DNA from: Brevinematales bacterium
Lineage (GTDB): Bacteria; Spirochaetota; Brevinematia; DTOW01
DNA: 64,000 nucleotides
Direction of reading: 5' to 3'
Assembly: GCA_026415355.1 (NCBI GenBank)
Contig: JAOAHF010000008.1
Coordinates: 1 to 64,000, forward strand
Shown here: positions 36,748 to 46,016 of the stretch, piece by piece
How the letters are laid out: each line of letters starts with the position of its first letter
Numbering within the stretch: position 1 is the stretch's first letter
Position numbers and translations under genes: made by a program
The notes under the pieces: model-generated
Databases searched by the model: none
Told to the model about the DNA's origin: nothing
The model's input: the letters and a program-made list of their open reading frames with translations, nothing else

Positions 36748-36844
36748 AGCTCCTCCAAATACTTCTAAACTTAATCTTATACCTGTTTTTTTATTCCTTT
36801 CAACTTTAAAATTCTCATATATAACCCAAAACTAAAAGTAATCA

Positions 36845-37924
36845 TCAAAAAACTTTCTGGTAAATATTTTTCGTCTCTGTTATAAATCTCTCAAATGAGT
36901 ATATACTCAAGTACTTTCCCAATTTCTTAACTAGATTTTTTCTTTCGTATGGTTTTTCAAGAAAGTAAGACAACTTAGCGGAAAGACTCTCAGCAGAGTA
37001 AGGATCAAAAAATATTTCATTCTCTTCAAAAAACAACTCTCTCATAACAGGTATATCAGACACCAAAGGCAAAGTCCCCTGTTGTATTGATTCAAACGGT
37101 ACAAGACCAAATCCTTCCGCTAATGAAGATAAAACAGTAATCTCTGCATCCTTATAGAAGGATATTAGTTCATCATAAAATACTCCATCTAGAGCAACTA
37201 CCCTATTACCAACACCAGCATTTTTTATTTCTTCATCAAGGTAATCATATACCTCAAACTTCTTACCAATAATTACTAAATACAAATTAGGATAATCTTT
37301 ATTTAACATTCCTAATGCTCTAACAACAACACCAAAGTTTTTGTGAGGTTTTCTTATTCCTACACAAAGTATATACTTTTCTATTCCGTATTTCTTTTTT
37401 ACATCAACATAAGAATAGTTACTTACTAAAGGATTTAAAGCAGGATTATAAACTACGAAAGTCCTAGATGAAATATTAGGATACAACTCTAGAAGTTCTT
37501 TTCTAGTATTTTCTGAAACACATATCACAGCACTTGCTTTTTCAATCGAATTTTTCATTAAGTTTTTTGCAACCGCGTTCTTCAAAGTACTGCCATAATT
37601 GAATTTAAACTGAATCAAATCATGTATTGTTACAACATAAGGTAATACTGAAAGAAATGACTTATTGTAGTTGACATAATGTACCAAGTCCACATCTTTT
37701 GATCTTTTTTCAGCCAAGAATGTAGAAATCTGTTCTTTCAACGAGTATATTGATTCTGAAGTTTCAATGGTTGATATATTTTTAAAAAACTTGTCTATTG
37801 ACTCTTTACTACCCATAAGTGTCAAATGAATATCATCAGAATTCAGAAGCCCATATATTAACATTCTAGTATAACTACCTATACCTGTCCTTGTTATGCT
37901 TCTTGCATCCAAAAGCACTCTCAT
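36845..37924 (-). CDS. Glycosyltransferase family 4 protein
   Basis: This 359-residue GT-B enzyme starts with MRVLLDARSI and TGIGSYTR, the usual opening of mannosyl- or rhamnosyl-type GT4 enzymes. The acceptor domain includes YVVTIHDL near residue 90. The donor domain includes YILCVGIRKPHKN near residue 185, and the C-terminal EGFGLVPFE motif near residue 270 binds the nucleotide sugar. The sugar and acceptor are unknown; cell-surface polysaccharide is likely. The ribosome site is separated from the ATG by a hairpin (separate entry). Confidence 0.88.
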   Translation of the reverse strand: MRVLLDARSITRTGIGSYTRMLIYGLLNSDDIHLTLMGSKESIDKFFKNISTIETSESIYSLKEQISTFLAEKRSKDVDLVHYVNYNKSFLSVLPYVVTIHDLIQFKFNYGSTLKNAVAKNLMKNSIEKASAVICVSENTRKELLELYPNISSRTFVVYNPALNPLVSNYSYVDVKKKYGIEKYILCVGIRKPHKNFGVVVRALGMLNKDYPNLYLVIIGKKFEVYDYLDEEIKNAGVGNRVVALDGVFYDELISFYKDAEITVLSSLAEGFGLVPFESIQQGTLPLVSDIPVMRELFFEENEIFFDPYSAESLSAKLSYFLEKPYERKNLVKKLGKYLSIYSFERFITETKNIYQKVF

Positions 37925-37954
37925 ACTTAAAGAAATATTCTTAAGTATCTCCTC
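37922..37954 (-). promoter_or_regulatory. Ribosome site separated from the start codon by a hairpin
   Basis: On the reverse strand GAGGAG (37949-37954) is followed at once by an 11-bp stem (arms 37938-37948 and 37923-37934, one bulged base, 3-nt loop), which ends inside the ATG at 37922-37924. Unfolded, the site is 24 nt from the ATG, too far. Folded, the two are brought together. No other start codon lies closer. Confidence 0.55.
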
Positions 37955-38034
37955 AATAATTTTCTAATCAACTTTACCAACACAAAATTAAAATAGGATG
38001 TACAGCATTTCTATACTCATAGCTCTATGTAAAT

Positions 38035-39081
38035 TTATCTCCTTACAGTTCTTTGAGATACTTTCTGATTTGGGTGTTGAAAGTCATCATCTAGTTGTGT
38101 AAATATAATTCTACCCGAAGATGTTTGAAGAACACTTGTAACCTTTACTTCAACTTCCTTACCTATATATTCTCTACCATTTTCTAAAACAATCATAGTT
38201 CCATCAGGCAGATAACCTACACCTTGAGTTTTTTCTTTTCCTTCTTTCATTATCTGAACAGTCAGCTTTTCACCCGGTAAATATATTTGTCTTAATGCAA
38301 CAGCAAGATCGTTTATATTAAGTACCTTTATACCTTCTATTCTGGCAACTTTGTTTAGGTTGTAATCGTTTGTTATTATTGCACCATTTATATCCTTTGC
38401 TAATCTAAGGAGTTTTTCATCTGTCTTGTGAATGTTTTCGTAATCTCTTGTGATTATCTTAAGGTTTACATGAGGTATTTCTTTAAGCTCATTTAGGATA
38501 TCAAGACTTCTTCTGGCCCTATTTCTCTTAGTATTTTCTTGTGAATCTGCTAACATTTGTATTTCATGTAGCACAAACTTAGGCACATATATAACACCAT
38601 CCAGAAAACCAGTTTTTGCGATTTCAGATATTCTACCATCTATTATTGCTGATGTGTCAAGTATCTTGTATCTATACGGAGATATTTCTTGCTCTTGATG
38701 TGATATCTCTCTTTCTATCGAGGGTGCATAAAAAGGTTTTAGTCCCTTAACAAAAATAGGAGTAAAGAAACCTATGTATGAAAAAGCAAGCTGGATAAAA
38801 GGTTTTATATCCGACTTATACCCAAGAGCAGAAAAAATATCCTTTAATATTGTATCCAGTAGCGTACCCAGATAAAAACCTGCTATACCCCCAAGAAAAG
38901 AATATATTATGTCAAACTTTATATTTGTCACTACTCTTTCAATAAAGAATGTTATAAAACCAAATACTACTCCAACTATTGTATACAATATTACTTCATT
39001 AACGATAATACCATAAACTAATCCAAGTATAGATAATAAAAATATAGGTACAATTAATCTAAGTAGCTGCCTTGGTTTCAT
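38035..39081 (-). CDS. YacL-like membrane protein with PIN and TRAM domains
   Basis: This 348-residue protein has about four N-terminal membrane helices (residues 8-115), a PIN nuclease domain (about 138-265) and a TRAM RNA-binding domain (about 270-335). Catalytic acidic residues are visible in ILDTSAIIDGR (Asp142, Asp148), LHEIQ and IITNDYNLNKVA. This order is that of Bacillus YacL, whose RNA target is unknown. GGGGG lies 10 nt before the ATG. Confidence 0.9.
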   Translation of the reverse strand: MKPRQLLRLIVPIFLLSILGLVYGIIVNEVILYTIVGVVFGFITFFIERVVTNIKFDIIYSFLGGIAGFYLGTLLDTILKDIFSALGYKSDIKPFIQLAFSYIGFFTPIFVKGLKPFYAPSIEREISHQEQEISPYRYKILDTSAIIDGRISEIAKTGFLDGVIYVPKFVLHEIQMLADSQENTKRNRARRSLDILNELKEIPHVNLKIITRDYENIHKTDEKLLRLAKDINGAIITNDYNLNKVARIEGIKVLNINDLAVALRQIYLPGEKLTVQIMKEGKEKTQGVGYLPDGTMIVLENGREYIGKEVEVKVTSVLQTSSGRIIFTQLDDDFQHPNQKVSQRTVRR

Positions 39082-39184
39082 AAATCACAACCCCCTAATC
39101 TATATTGAATTATTGTAAAAGATTAACTGATAGACTTAACATTTTAGAAACATTACCTATACTTATAATATACTTACTGTATAT

Positions 39185-42043
39185 ATGAACTTCGATAAAC
39201 TTTTTTCATACTTAGGTAAAGAAAACACTATAACTCCAGATAGGTTACTCTCGTCCATAGAAGAGGCAAAACAACAAGCTTACGAAGAATCTAGCGAAAT
39301 GACTCAGCAAAAAGAGAATCAGTATTTTGATTCATATGAATTGAATTTAAGCTATGGAGAAACATCAGGTAGCAAATCTTCTGAAAGAACATCTTACATA
39401 GAATCATCTATTCCAGAAGGACCTAATGAATCTCAAAGAGATGAAATAGATAAATTTCTATCTGTATTTGATGACCCATTGCCAACATATGAAACTATAA
39501 AAGATTTAACAATACCGGATGTAATCAAACAAGAAATACAATCTAAGTTCGTTAAAGAAGAAGCAACACAAATCTCACAAGAAGTAGAAAAGGAGACTTA
39601 TATACCCGAACAATCTTCGGAACCTCTTGATCTGCTTAAGGATTTTAAAATAGGAGAAGTTGAAGAAGAAAAACTATCATCCGAAGAGCTTGAAAGTATT
39701 TTGGGAATAGAAAGAAAAGAAAAAGTAACATCCTACGAAGAATCTTTAGATAAAGAAGAAGAAAGTATAAAAACATCTGAACTTACCTGGGAACAATATG
39801 AGAAAGAAAGTAAAGATACATTCAAACCTGAAGAAAGAATAGAATTCAGTTTCGAAGAACCTGAAAAACCTTTCGAACTAGGTCAGCAAGAAGAAAGTCT
39901 TTTGTTTTCTAGCGAGTTTGGAGAAAGTAAAGATTTAGGACTTGAAAGATTTACTCCAGAAGACTCCTTTATCGAAGCAGAAAAGATTATAAAAGGATTT
40001 GAAGAGGCCGAAGAAGTTTCATCAGAAACTTCACCTCCAGATGAGTTTTTTGAAGAACTTCAAAGAGAAACTGCAGAACCTTTCGAGAGAATAACAGAAG
40101 TTGCTCCTGAACAAAAAATATATCCTAAGGAATTAGTAGAAGAATCAAAAGAATATATACCCAAATCTTACCCCGTAGAGAAACCTACTAAACCATCTGA
40201 ACTAGATCCATCGAAAGTAGTATCAATACTTAAGCAGTATCCAAGCGATATAAGGAGAGCAGTTAAAGATCTTATAACAAATGGTATAATTACAGAAGCA
40301 CAAATAGAAGAGTTATTTAACTTCATTTCCAGTCAACCACAACCCAAAGATCTGAAAAATTACATAATAAGTATAGCCCCCTTCTACAGATTTGAAGAAC
40401 AACCTACAAGAAGAGTTATAATAGCAGCAAAGAAAAGTAAAGCTGAAGAAGCACTTGAAAAAGTCCTGAAAAGATCTGTAATAGCAGTTGGTATAATAGG
40501 TCTCATGGCAATAATTGGTTTTGTAGTATTTACAACAGTCTCAAGAATGATGTACTCCGAAAACCTTTACAATAGGGGACTTAATCTTATAGACGCTGGC
40601 TACTACGATGAAGCAGAGAAATTATTTGCCAGAGCAGAAGAAGTAGGTGGCAAAAAAGTAGAATGGTATAATACATATGCTCAAAGATATTTATATAATA
40701 ATGTACCTGAAAGAGCCGTCAAAAAATTAGAGGACGCTCTAAAGATATGGCCTTATGACTATAAAACTAGCCTAAACTATGTCGAAGCCTTAACCAAACT
40801 TCCTATACCAAACTTCGAAACAGCACTTAAATATTCTGAAGAGTTTCGTAGAAAAGAAGATAACAGTTTCCGTGGCATTGATCTCAATGCACAAGTGTAC
40901 GTAAAAATGGGTGACTACTACAAAATGAAGAACTATTACAAAGATGCAGAAATACTATACATGAAGTACTTAAAATCAAAAGATAATGTCCATATACCTT
41001 CACTATTTAGATTGATATCAATATACATAAGACTTGATCAGAAAGAAAAAGTAGATGAAATACATGATTATATAAAAAAACTCGACGAAAAAGCTGTCTC
41101 GGAACCAGTTGGAGTAGAGATGGCTAGATATTACATTGATAAAAATGATCTGAGTAGAGCTAAGAAGATTCTGTTTGAGTTATCAACTATAAATCCTAAA
41201 GATCCAGAATATTACTATGAATTTGCCAGGTACTTATTTAAGAATGAAAACTATAGAGAATCAATCAAAAATCTCAATACATCGCTTAAATTAAATCCAA
41301 AACACGCAAAATCATATATTCTTTTAGCCAATATTGATTATTTAGTTGGCAATAAGAATTCTGCTATTGAAAACTACAAAAAAGCAATATCCATAGATCC
41401 ATCACAAAAAGAAGCATATTTCAAACTCGGTGACATTTTTTATGAAAATAAGGAATATACCACAGCCTTAGGATATTATCTAGAAGGTTTAAAAATAGGC
41501 GAACCTGAAGATGTAAACTATTTATCTTCAATAAACTACAACATAGCTAAGATATATTATAACAATGGTATGCTAAATGAATCTCTCAAATACCTCTCAT
41601 ACTCTTACATACGTGATCCACAAAATCCTCTTCTGTCACAGTTTATGGGTAACATATATCTAGAACTCGGTAAACCCGATATGGCATTAGTCCAGTATAA
41701 CAAATCAATAGAAGGTTATCAAAAGATACTAGAAGAAATACCAGCTCTTAATCCCAAGATCATAAAACATAGAGAACTAACTTCATTCTTAATAAGAACA
41801 TACAATAATCAAGGAGTTGCTTACATACTCATAGATAGTAAAAATAATGTAAAAAATGCTCTGCTGAGTTGGTGGGAAGCCAAAAACTATGCTGAAAAGA
41901 TAAATTCTATTTACCCAAACGCAGAATATAACTTAAAACTCATACTTCACCCAACTATGATAAAATACAGAAACTTTTCTGTTGATAAGGAAATACCTGA
42001 TTCTATACCCAAGTATATATACTCTTATATCTCAAAAGATTAA
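39185..42043 (+). CDS. Large membrane TPR protein with acidic N-terminal region
   Basis: The 952-residue protein has three parts. Residues 1-345 are very rich in Glu and Ser, with many EE-containing short motifs, and are probably disordered in the cytoplasm. One membrane helix lies at about 429-452. The remaining 500 residues form about ten tetratricopeptide repeats outside the membrane, for example GLNLIDAGYYDEAEKLFARAE and NYKKAISIDPSQKEAYFKLG. I do not recognise a named family. A TATAAT box lies 15 nt before the ATG and no ribosome site is seen. Confidence 0.78.
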   Translation: MNFDKLFSYLGKENTITPDRLLSSIEEAKQQAYEESSEMTQQKENQYFDSYELNLSYGETSGSKSSERTSYIESSIPEGPNESQRDEIDKFLSVFDDPLPTYETIKDLTIPDVIKQEIQSKFVKEEATQISQEVEKETYIPEQSSEPLDLLKDFKIGEVEEEKLSSEELESILGIERKEKVTSYEESLDKEEESIKTSELTWEQYEKESKDTFKPEERIEFSFEEPEKPFELGQQEESLLFSSEFGESKDLGLERFTPEDSFIEAEKIIKGFEEAEEVSSETSPPDEFFEELQRETAEPFERITEVAPEQKIYPKELVEESKEYIPKSYPVEKPTKPSELDPSKVVSILKQYPSDIRRAVKDLITNGIITEAQIEELFNFISSQPQPKDLKNYIISIAPFYRFEEQPTRRVIIAAKKSKAEEALEKVLKRSVIAVGIIGLMAIIGFVVFTTVSRMMYSENLYNRGLNLIDAGYYDEAEKLFARAEEVGGKKVEWYNTYAQRYLYNNVPERAVKKLEDALKIWPYDYKTSLNYVEALTKLPIPNFETALKYSEEFRRKEDNSFRGIDLNAQVYVKMGDYYKMKNYYKDAEILYMKYLKSKDNVHIPSLFRLISIYIRLDQKEKVDEIHDYIKKLDEKAVSEPVGVEMARYYIDKNDLSRAKKILFELSTINPKDPEYYYEFARYLFKNENYRESIKNLNTSLKLNPKHAKSYILLANIDYLVGNKNSAIENYKKAISIDPSQKEAYFKLGDIFYENKEYTTALGYYLEGLKIGEPEDVNYLSSINYNIAKIYYNNGMLNESLKYLSYSYIRDPQNPLLSQFMGNIYLELGKPDMALVQYNKSIEGYQKILEEIPALNPKIIKHRELTSFLIRTYNNQGVAYILIDSKNNVKNALLSWWEAKNYAEKINSIYPNAEYNLKLILHPTMIKYRNFSVDKEIPDSIPKYIYSYISKD

Positions 42044-42050
42044 ATGTTAA

Positions 42051-42081
42051 GCACATACCATGTGCATTTTACAAAATGCAC
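42051..42081. promoter_or_regulatory. Overlapping alternative hairpins between convergent genes
   Basis: GCACAT-ACC-ATGTGC (42051-42065) and GTGCATTTT-AC-AAAATGCAC (42062-42081) are both perfect inverted repeats and share 4 bp, so only one can form at a time. Neither is followed by a long U tract. A bidirectional terminator or RNA stabiliser is possible. Confidence 0.45.
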
Positions 42082-42209
42082 AAAACTTATGTATAAACTC
42101 TAATATCTCAAGACTAATATCTCTTCAAATAAAGCTATTTAATCAGGTACACACAACTCTTCAACCATTACAAAAAATGCTTGACAGATAGAAATAAATA
42201 CTGATTAAA

Positions 42210-42641
42210 CTATACCTTAAGAGACACTATTATTCCCGTTAGTTCCTTTATAATACCCTTGACTTTGAGCTTACTAAGCTCCGAAGATATAACATCTTCT
42301 AACATTTGTTTTAGTTTCTCATCATTTACAACCAAAACTTTAAGAATTTTATCTTTATTTCTATTGGATGACTTCTCAATAACTCTCACGACTTGTAGTA
42401 CTTTAGTTATAAGCTCTTTTAATACCTCTCTATATGTTGATATATTATCCTCTCTAAAACCTTTTTCGGTATCCTCACCAAGTTTATTAAGCTTTTTGAG
42501 TATTTCATCCAAATCTGAACTTACCAATCTACCAACTTCTTGTTGTAGGTTATCAAAAAAAAACGTATTAGTTCTATAACTTCCAGATTTTGATATTTTT
42601 GTAGGGGAGTAACCCCTATTTTGTATTTTTGGTACGTTCAT
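42210..42641 (-). CDS. YaaR-like DUF327 family protein
   Basis: This 143-residue helical protein resembles the YaaR (DUF327) family of unknown function. The N-terminus is variable, then FFDNLQQEVG, a middle helix with YREVLKELITKVLQVV, and the family-like end with DEKLKQMLEDVISSE and KELTGIIVSL. It lies 11 bp downstream of the acidic-protein gene on the same strand. No ribosome site precedes the ATG, so translational coupling is possible. Confidence 0.72.
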   Translation of the reverse strand: MNVPKIQNRGYSPTKISKSGSYRTNTFFFDNLQQEVGRLVSSDLDEILKKLNKLGEDTEKGFREDNISTYREVLKELITKVLQVVRVIEKSSNRNKDKILKVLVVNDEKLKQMLEDVISSELSKLKVKGIIKELTGIIVSLKV

Positions 42642-42652
42642 ATTGTTTTAGT

Positions 42653-42880
42653 TTACTCTTCATCCTCAAACTCTTCATCCTCAAAATCCTCTTCCTCTTC
42701 TTCTATTTCTTCAAACTCTTCATCTTCATAATCTTCAAATAAATCTTCATCCTCAAACTCTTCATCCTCTACATCCTCAAATTCATCATCAAAATCTTCC
42801 TCGTCGAAATCTTCATCATCAAAATCTTCCTTATCTCCCATAAATAAAAACCTTGAATATCCAATGAGATTTTCTTCCAT
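42653..42880 (-). CDS. Small extremely acidic protein
   Basis: This 75-residue protein starts with MEENLIGYSRFLFMGDKE and continues as almost pure Glu and Asp with regularly spaced Phe or Tyr (DFDDEDF, FEDEE). About two thirds of residues are acidic. A perfect ribosome site (AGGAGGTAAG) and a promoter precede it, so it is very likely a real gene. No family is recognised. Acidic tails like this occur in RNA polymerase delta and in DNA-mimic or histone-binding proteins, but no such domain is present. Its reading frame consists of short imperfect DNA repeats. Confidence 0.75.
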   Translation of the reverse strand: MEENLIGYSRFLFMGDKEDFDDEDFDEEDFDDEFEDVEDEEFEDEDLFEDYEDEEFEEIEEEEEDFEDEEFEDEE

Positions 42881-42911
42881 AACTTACCTCCTGTCAAAGA
42901 TTGTGAAGAAT

Positions 42912-42939
42912 AATATACAATTTTTCAACAATTTTACAA
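42912..42939 (-). promoter_or_regulatory. Promoter of the acidic-protein gene
   Basis: On the reverse strand TTGTAA (42934-42939) and TATATT (42912-42917) are 16 bp apart, with TATTAT overlapping at 18 bp. The leader of about 25 nt includes AGGAGGTAAG. Confidence 0.45.
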
Positions 42940-43348
42940 ACTAAAGTTTTTAATACTCGAATGAACAAAAAACAACCGTAAACATATAGCAAGTCACCAA
43001 TTGATTTTTGTAGATAAAAACAGAATGAATATAAAACTCTAATCAAACAAGTATTTAGAAATACTTCTTATATCACCACTGACTCAATACTCACCCCTAA
43101 AAGTTGATAAAGTATAATTTTTTACCAAATTGTGTAAGTATTATACAGCGTATAAATATTACACTTTTTAGCTATAAGTATCAAAAAATGACTCTGAACT
43201 ACAGTAGAAATCTAGAACAAAAAATCTTGTTGGCCTTTCGGAAAAACACAAAACCATCCCATTTGTTATAAATAATAAATAGAGTACCAAAATCTCAAAC
43301 TCCAGATAAAATACACTTCGTTTAACCAATTAGCAAAACTAAATAAAT
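42940..43348. other. AT-rich intergenic region before clpB
   Basis: No gene or RNA is recognised in these roughly 410 bp. No CIRCE heat-shock element was found. It lies between divergent promoters. Confidence 0.5.
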
Positions 43349-43364
43349 TGGCACAATATTTGTA
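43349..43364 (+). promoter_or_regulatory. Possible sigma-54-type promoter of clpB
   Basis: TGGCAC, 5 bp, then TTGTA match the -24/-12 pattern TGGCAC-N5-TTGCA except for one base at -12, with the correct 12-bp GG to GC distance. Transcription would start near 43375, just before AGGAGGTGAT. An overlapping sigma-70 reading (TTGGCA at 43348, 18 bp, TATAGA at 43372) would start inside the ribosome site and fits less well. Confidence 0.4.
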
Positions 43365-43392
43365 TCAATTGTATAGAGTTAGGAGGTGATAT

Positions 43393-45984
43393 ATGAATTT
43401 ATCAAAATTGACATTAAAATCTCGTGAAGCAGTACAAAAGGCAACAGAGATAGCGGATAAGAATGATAACCAAGAAGTTAATAACGAGCATCTTTTGTTA
43501 GCACTTATAACTGAAAAAGAGAATTTTGTTCATACATTGCTAAAAAGTATGGAGGTAAGGATTGACGACCTCAGTAAAGAGATAAATTATTTGATATCTC
43601 AAAAGCCTAAAATACAAGGGATAAGTTCAACATACATAGGTGGAGACTTCAAGAAAACACTTGATTATGCCTTAGAAGAAGCAAATAAGATGAAAGATGA
43701 GTTTGTATCAACGGAACACTTGATGCTAGGTATTTTAAGAAGTTCCAATGGACAACTCAAATCCATCCTAGATAAATACGGTATAACCTACAATAACTTC
43801 TACACTTTGACCAAGGAAACAAAAGGTAATAAGAGAGTAGTAGATGAAACACCCGAAGAAAAATACAATGCTTTGCAAAGATATACAAAAGATCTTACAG
43901 AACTTGCAAGGATAGGAAAGCTAGATCCTGTGATAGGCAGAGATAGTGAGATAAGAAGAACCATTCAAATATTGCTTAGAAGGACTAAGAATAATCCTGT
44001 ATTGATTGGTGAAGCTGGAGTCGGTAAAACAGCTATAGTTGAAGGTATTGCTAGAAGGATAGTAGATAACGATGTACCTGAAGGTCTTAAAGGTAAAAGA
44101 ATATTAGCTCTTGACTTGGGTGCACTAATAGCCGGTACTAAATTTAGGGGTGAGTTTGAAGAAAGATTAAAAGCTGTTATGAATGAAGTTATAGAATCAA
44201 ACGGTGAGATAATACTATTTATAGATGAAATACACATGATAGTAGGTGCTGGCGCAGCTGAAGGAGCACTTGACGCAGGTAATATGCTCAAGCCAGCATT
44301 AGCAAGGGGAGAAATAAAGGTTATAGGTGCTACTACAATCAATGAATACAGAAAATACATAGAAAAAGATAGAGCACTTGAGAGGAGATTTCAACCTGTT
44401 TTTGTTGCTGAACCTTCTGTTGAGGACACAATAGCAATACTAAGGGGAATAAAAGAAAAGTATGAAGTACATCATGGAGTTAAAATATCAGACAAGGCAT
44501 TGGTTGCAGCAGCAACACTATCACATAGATATATTTCAGATAGATTTTTACCTGACAAAGCTATAGACTTGATAGATGAATCCGCATCTAGAATAAGAAT
44601 GGAAATTGATAGTATGCCTCAGGAGATTGACGAGTTGAACAGAAGTATTGCAAGACTTGAGATTGAGAAGCATGCTTTGGAGAAAGATAACTCTACTGAA
44701 TCAAAAGACAGGTTGGCTAAAGTAGAAGCGGAACTTGCAGATCTTAGTGAGAAACTTAATTCCTTAAAGGCTCAGTGGCAAAAAGAAAAAGAAATAATTT
44801 CTAGAATAAAATCTCTGAAGGAAGAAATCGATCAATTATCCATACTCGAAGATAGATACATAAGAGAAGCAAACTACAATAAGGTAGCAGAAATAAGGTA
44901 CGGTCTTAAACCCCAAAAACAAAAAGAAGTTGATGAACTAACTCAGAAGCTCAAAGAATTACAAAAGGATGGGTCCCTTCTAAGAGAAGAAGTAACAGAA
45001 GAAGACGTTGCTAAAATAGTATCTGAATGGACTGGTATTCCTGTAAAGAGAATGTTGGAAAGTGAAAGAGAAAGATTAACCAAAATGGAAGAAGAACTAA
45101 AGAAAAGAGTAGTAGGACAAGATCATGCGGTCATAGCAGTTTCGAATGCTATAAGAAGAGCTAGAGCTGGAATCCAAGATGAAAATAGACCTTTAGGTTC
45201 ATTTATGTTTTTAGGTCCTACCGGCGTAGGGAAAACAGAACTTGCCAAAACGCTTGCTTGGTTCTTGTTTGACACTGAAAAGGCAATGATTAGAATTGAT
45301 ATGTCAGAGTATATGGAAAAACATTCCGTAGCAAGACTTATAGGTGCTCCACCAGGATACGTAGGTTACGAAGAAGGTGGACAACTTACAGAAGCAGTAA
45401 GAAGAAGACCTTTCTCAGTTATATTATTTGACGAAATAGAAAAAGCACATCCTGATGTATTCAATATACTATTACAGATACTTGATGATGGAAGATTAAC
45501 TGACGGACAGGGTAGAACTGTTGATTTCAGAAACACAATAATAATAATGACATCTAACATCTTAACTGATTTAGTATCTACTATTCCTCAAGAAAGTATA
45601 AATAGCGAAGAAATTAGGGAGAAAATAGTAAAAGAACTAACTAAATTCTTTAGACCAGAATTCATAAACAGAATAGACGAAATACTAATATTCAGAAAAC
45701 TTAGTAAGAACGATGTTATCAATATTATAGACATACAACTCGAGAAAGTTATTGAAAGACTAAAAGATAAGAAAATATCACTAAAGATTGATGATAGTGT
45801 CAAAGAATACCTATCTAAGGTGGGATACGACGAGACGTTTGGAGCCAGACCTCTCAAGAGAGCAATCCAAAGAGAAATACTTGACAAACTTTCTTTACAT
45901 ATTGTAAGCGGCAAAATAAAAGAAGGTGATACAGTTGTAGTTTCCTACCAATCCAGCGATATCAAATTTATAACTTATAACTAA
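43393..45984 (+). CDS. clpB: ATP-dependent disaggregase ClpB
   Basis: This 863-residue AAA+ chaperone rescues aggregated proteins together with DnaK. It has the N-terminal substrate domain (1-150), a first ATPase domain with GEAGVGKTA near residue 205, and a long coiled-coil middle domain (about 400-525) typical of ClpB rather than ClpC. The second ATPase domain has GPTGVGKTE near residue 608 and a C-terminal domain closes it. No ClpP-binding loop is obvious. The length is typical. It has a perfect ribosome site AGGAGGTGAT and its own promoter. Confidence 0.96.
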   Translation: MNLSKLTLKSREAVQKATEIADKNDNQEVNNEHLLLALITEKENFVHTLLKSMEVRIDDLSKEINYLISQKPKIQGISSTYIGGDFKKTLDYALEEANKMKDEFVSTEHLMLGILRSSNGQLKSILDKYGITYNNFYTLTKETKGNKRVVDETPEEKYNALQRYTKDLTELARIGKLDPVIGRDSEIRRTIQILLRRTKNNPVLIGEAGVGKTAIVEGIARRIVDNDVPEGLKGKRILALDLGALIAGTKFRGEFEERLKAVMNEVIESNGEIILFIDEIHMIVGAGAAEGALDAGNMLKPALARGEIKVIGATTINEYRKYIEKDRALERRFQPVFVAEPSVEDTIAILRGIKEKYEVHHGVKISDKALVAAATLSHRYISDRFLPDKAIDLIDESASRIRMEIDSMPQEIDELNRSIARLEIEKHALEKDNSTESKDRLAKVEAELADLSEKLNSLKAQWQKEKEIISRIKSLKEEIDQLSILEDRYIREANYNKVAEIRYGLKPQKQKEVDELTQKLKELQKDGSLLREEVTEEDVAKIVSEWTGIPVKRMLESERERLTKMEEELKKRVVGQDHAVIAVSNAIRRARAGIQDENRPLGSFMFLGPTGVGKTELAKTLAWFLFDTEKAMIRIDMSEYMEKHSVARLIGAPPGYVGYEEGGQLTEAVRRRPFSVILFDEIEKAHPDVFNILLQILDDGRLTDGQGRTVDFRNTIIIMTSNILTDLVSTIPQESINSEEIREKIVKELTKFFRPEFINRIDEILIFRKLSKNDVINIIDIQLEKVIERLKDKKISLKIDDSVKEYLSKVGYDETFGARPLKRAIQREILDKLSLHIVSGKIKEGDTVVVSYQSSDIKFITYN

Positions 45985-46016
45985 TGGTGTAAATGTAAAC
46001 TAACTCACATAACTTC

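Noticed and set aside
42653-42830. Repetitive DNA resembling a CRISPR or satellite array
   Set aside because: The units are short, imperfect and in frame, and encode the Glu and Asp-rich protein. There are no spacers.
43965-44360. Antisense open frame of 131 codons within clpB
   Set aside because: It is the mirror of a conserved coding region of clpB. Several similar antisense frames in ftsZ, aroC and pnp were rejected for the same reason.
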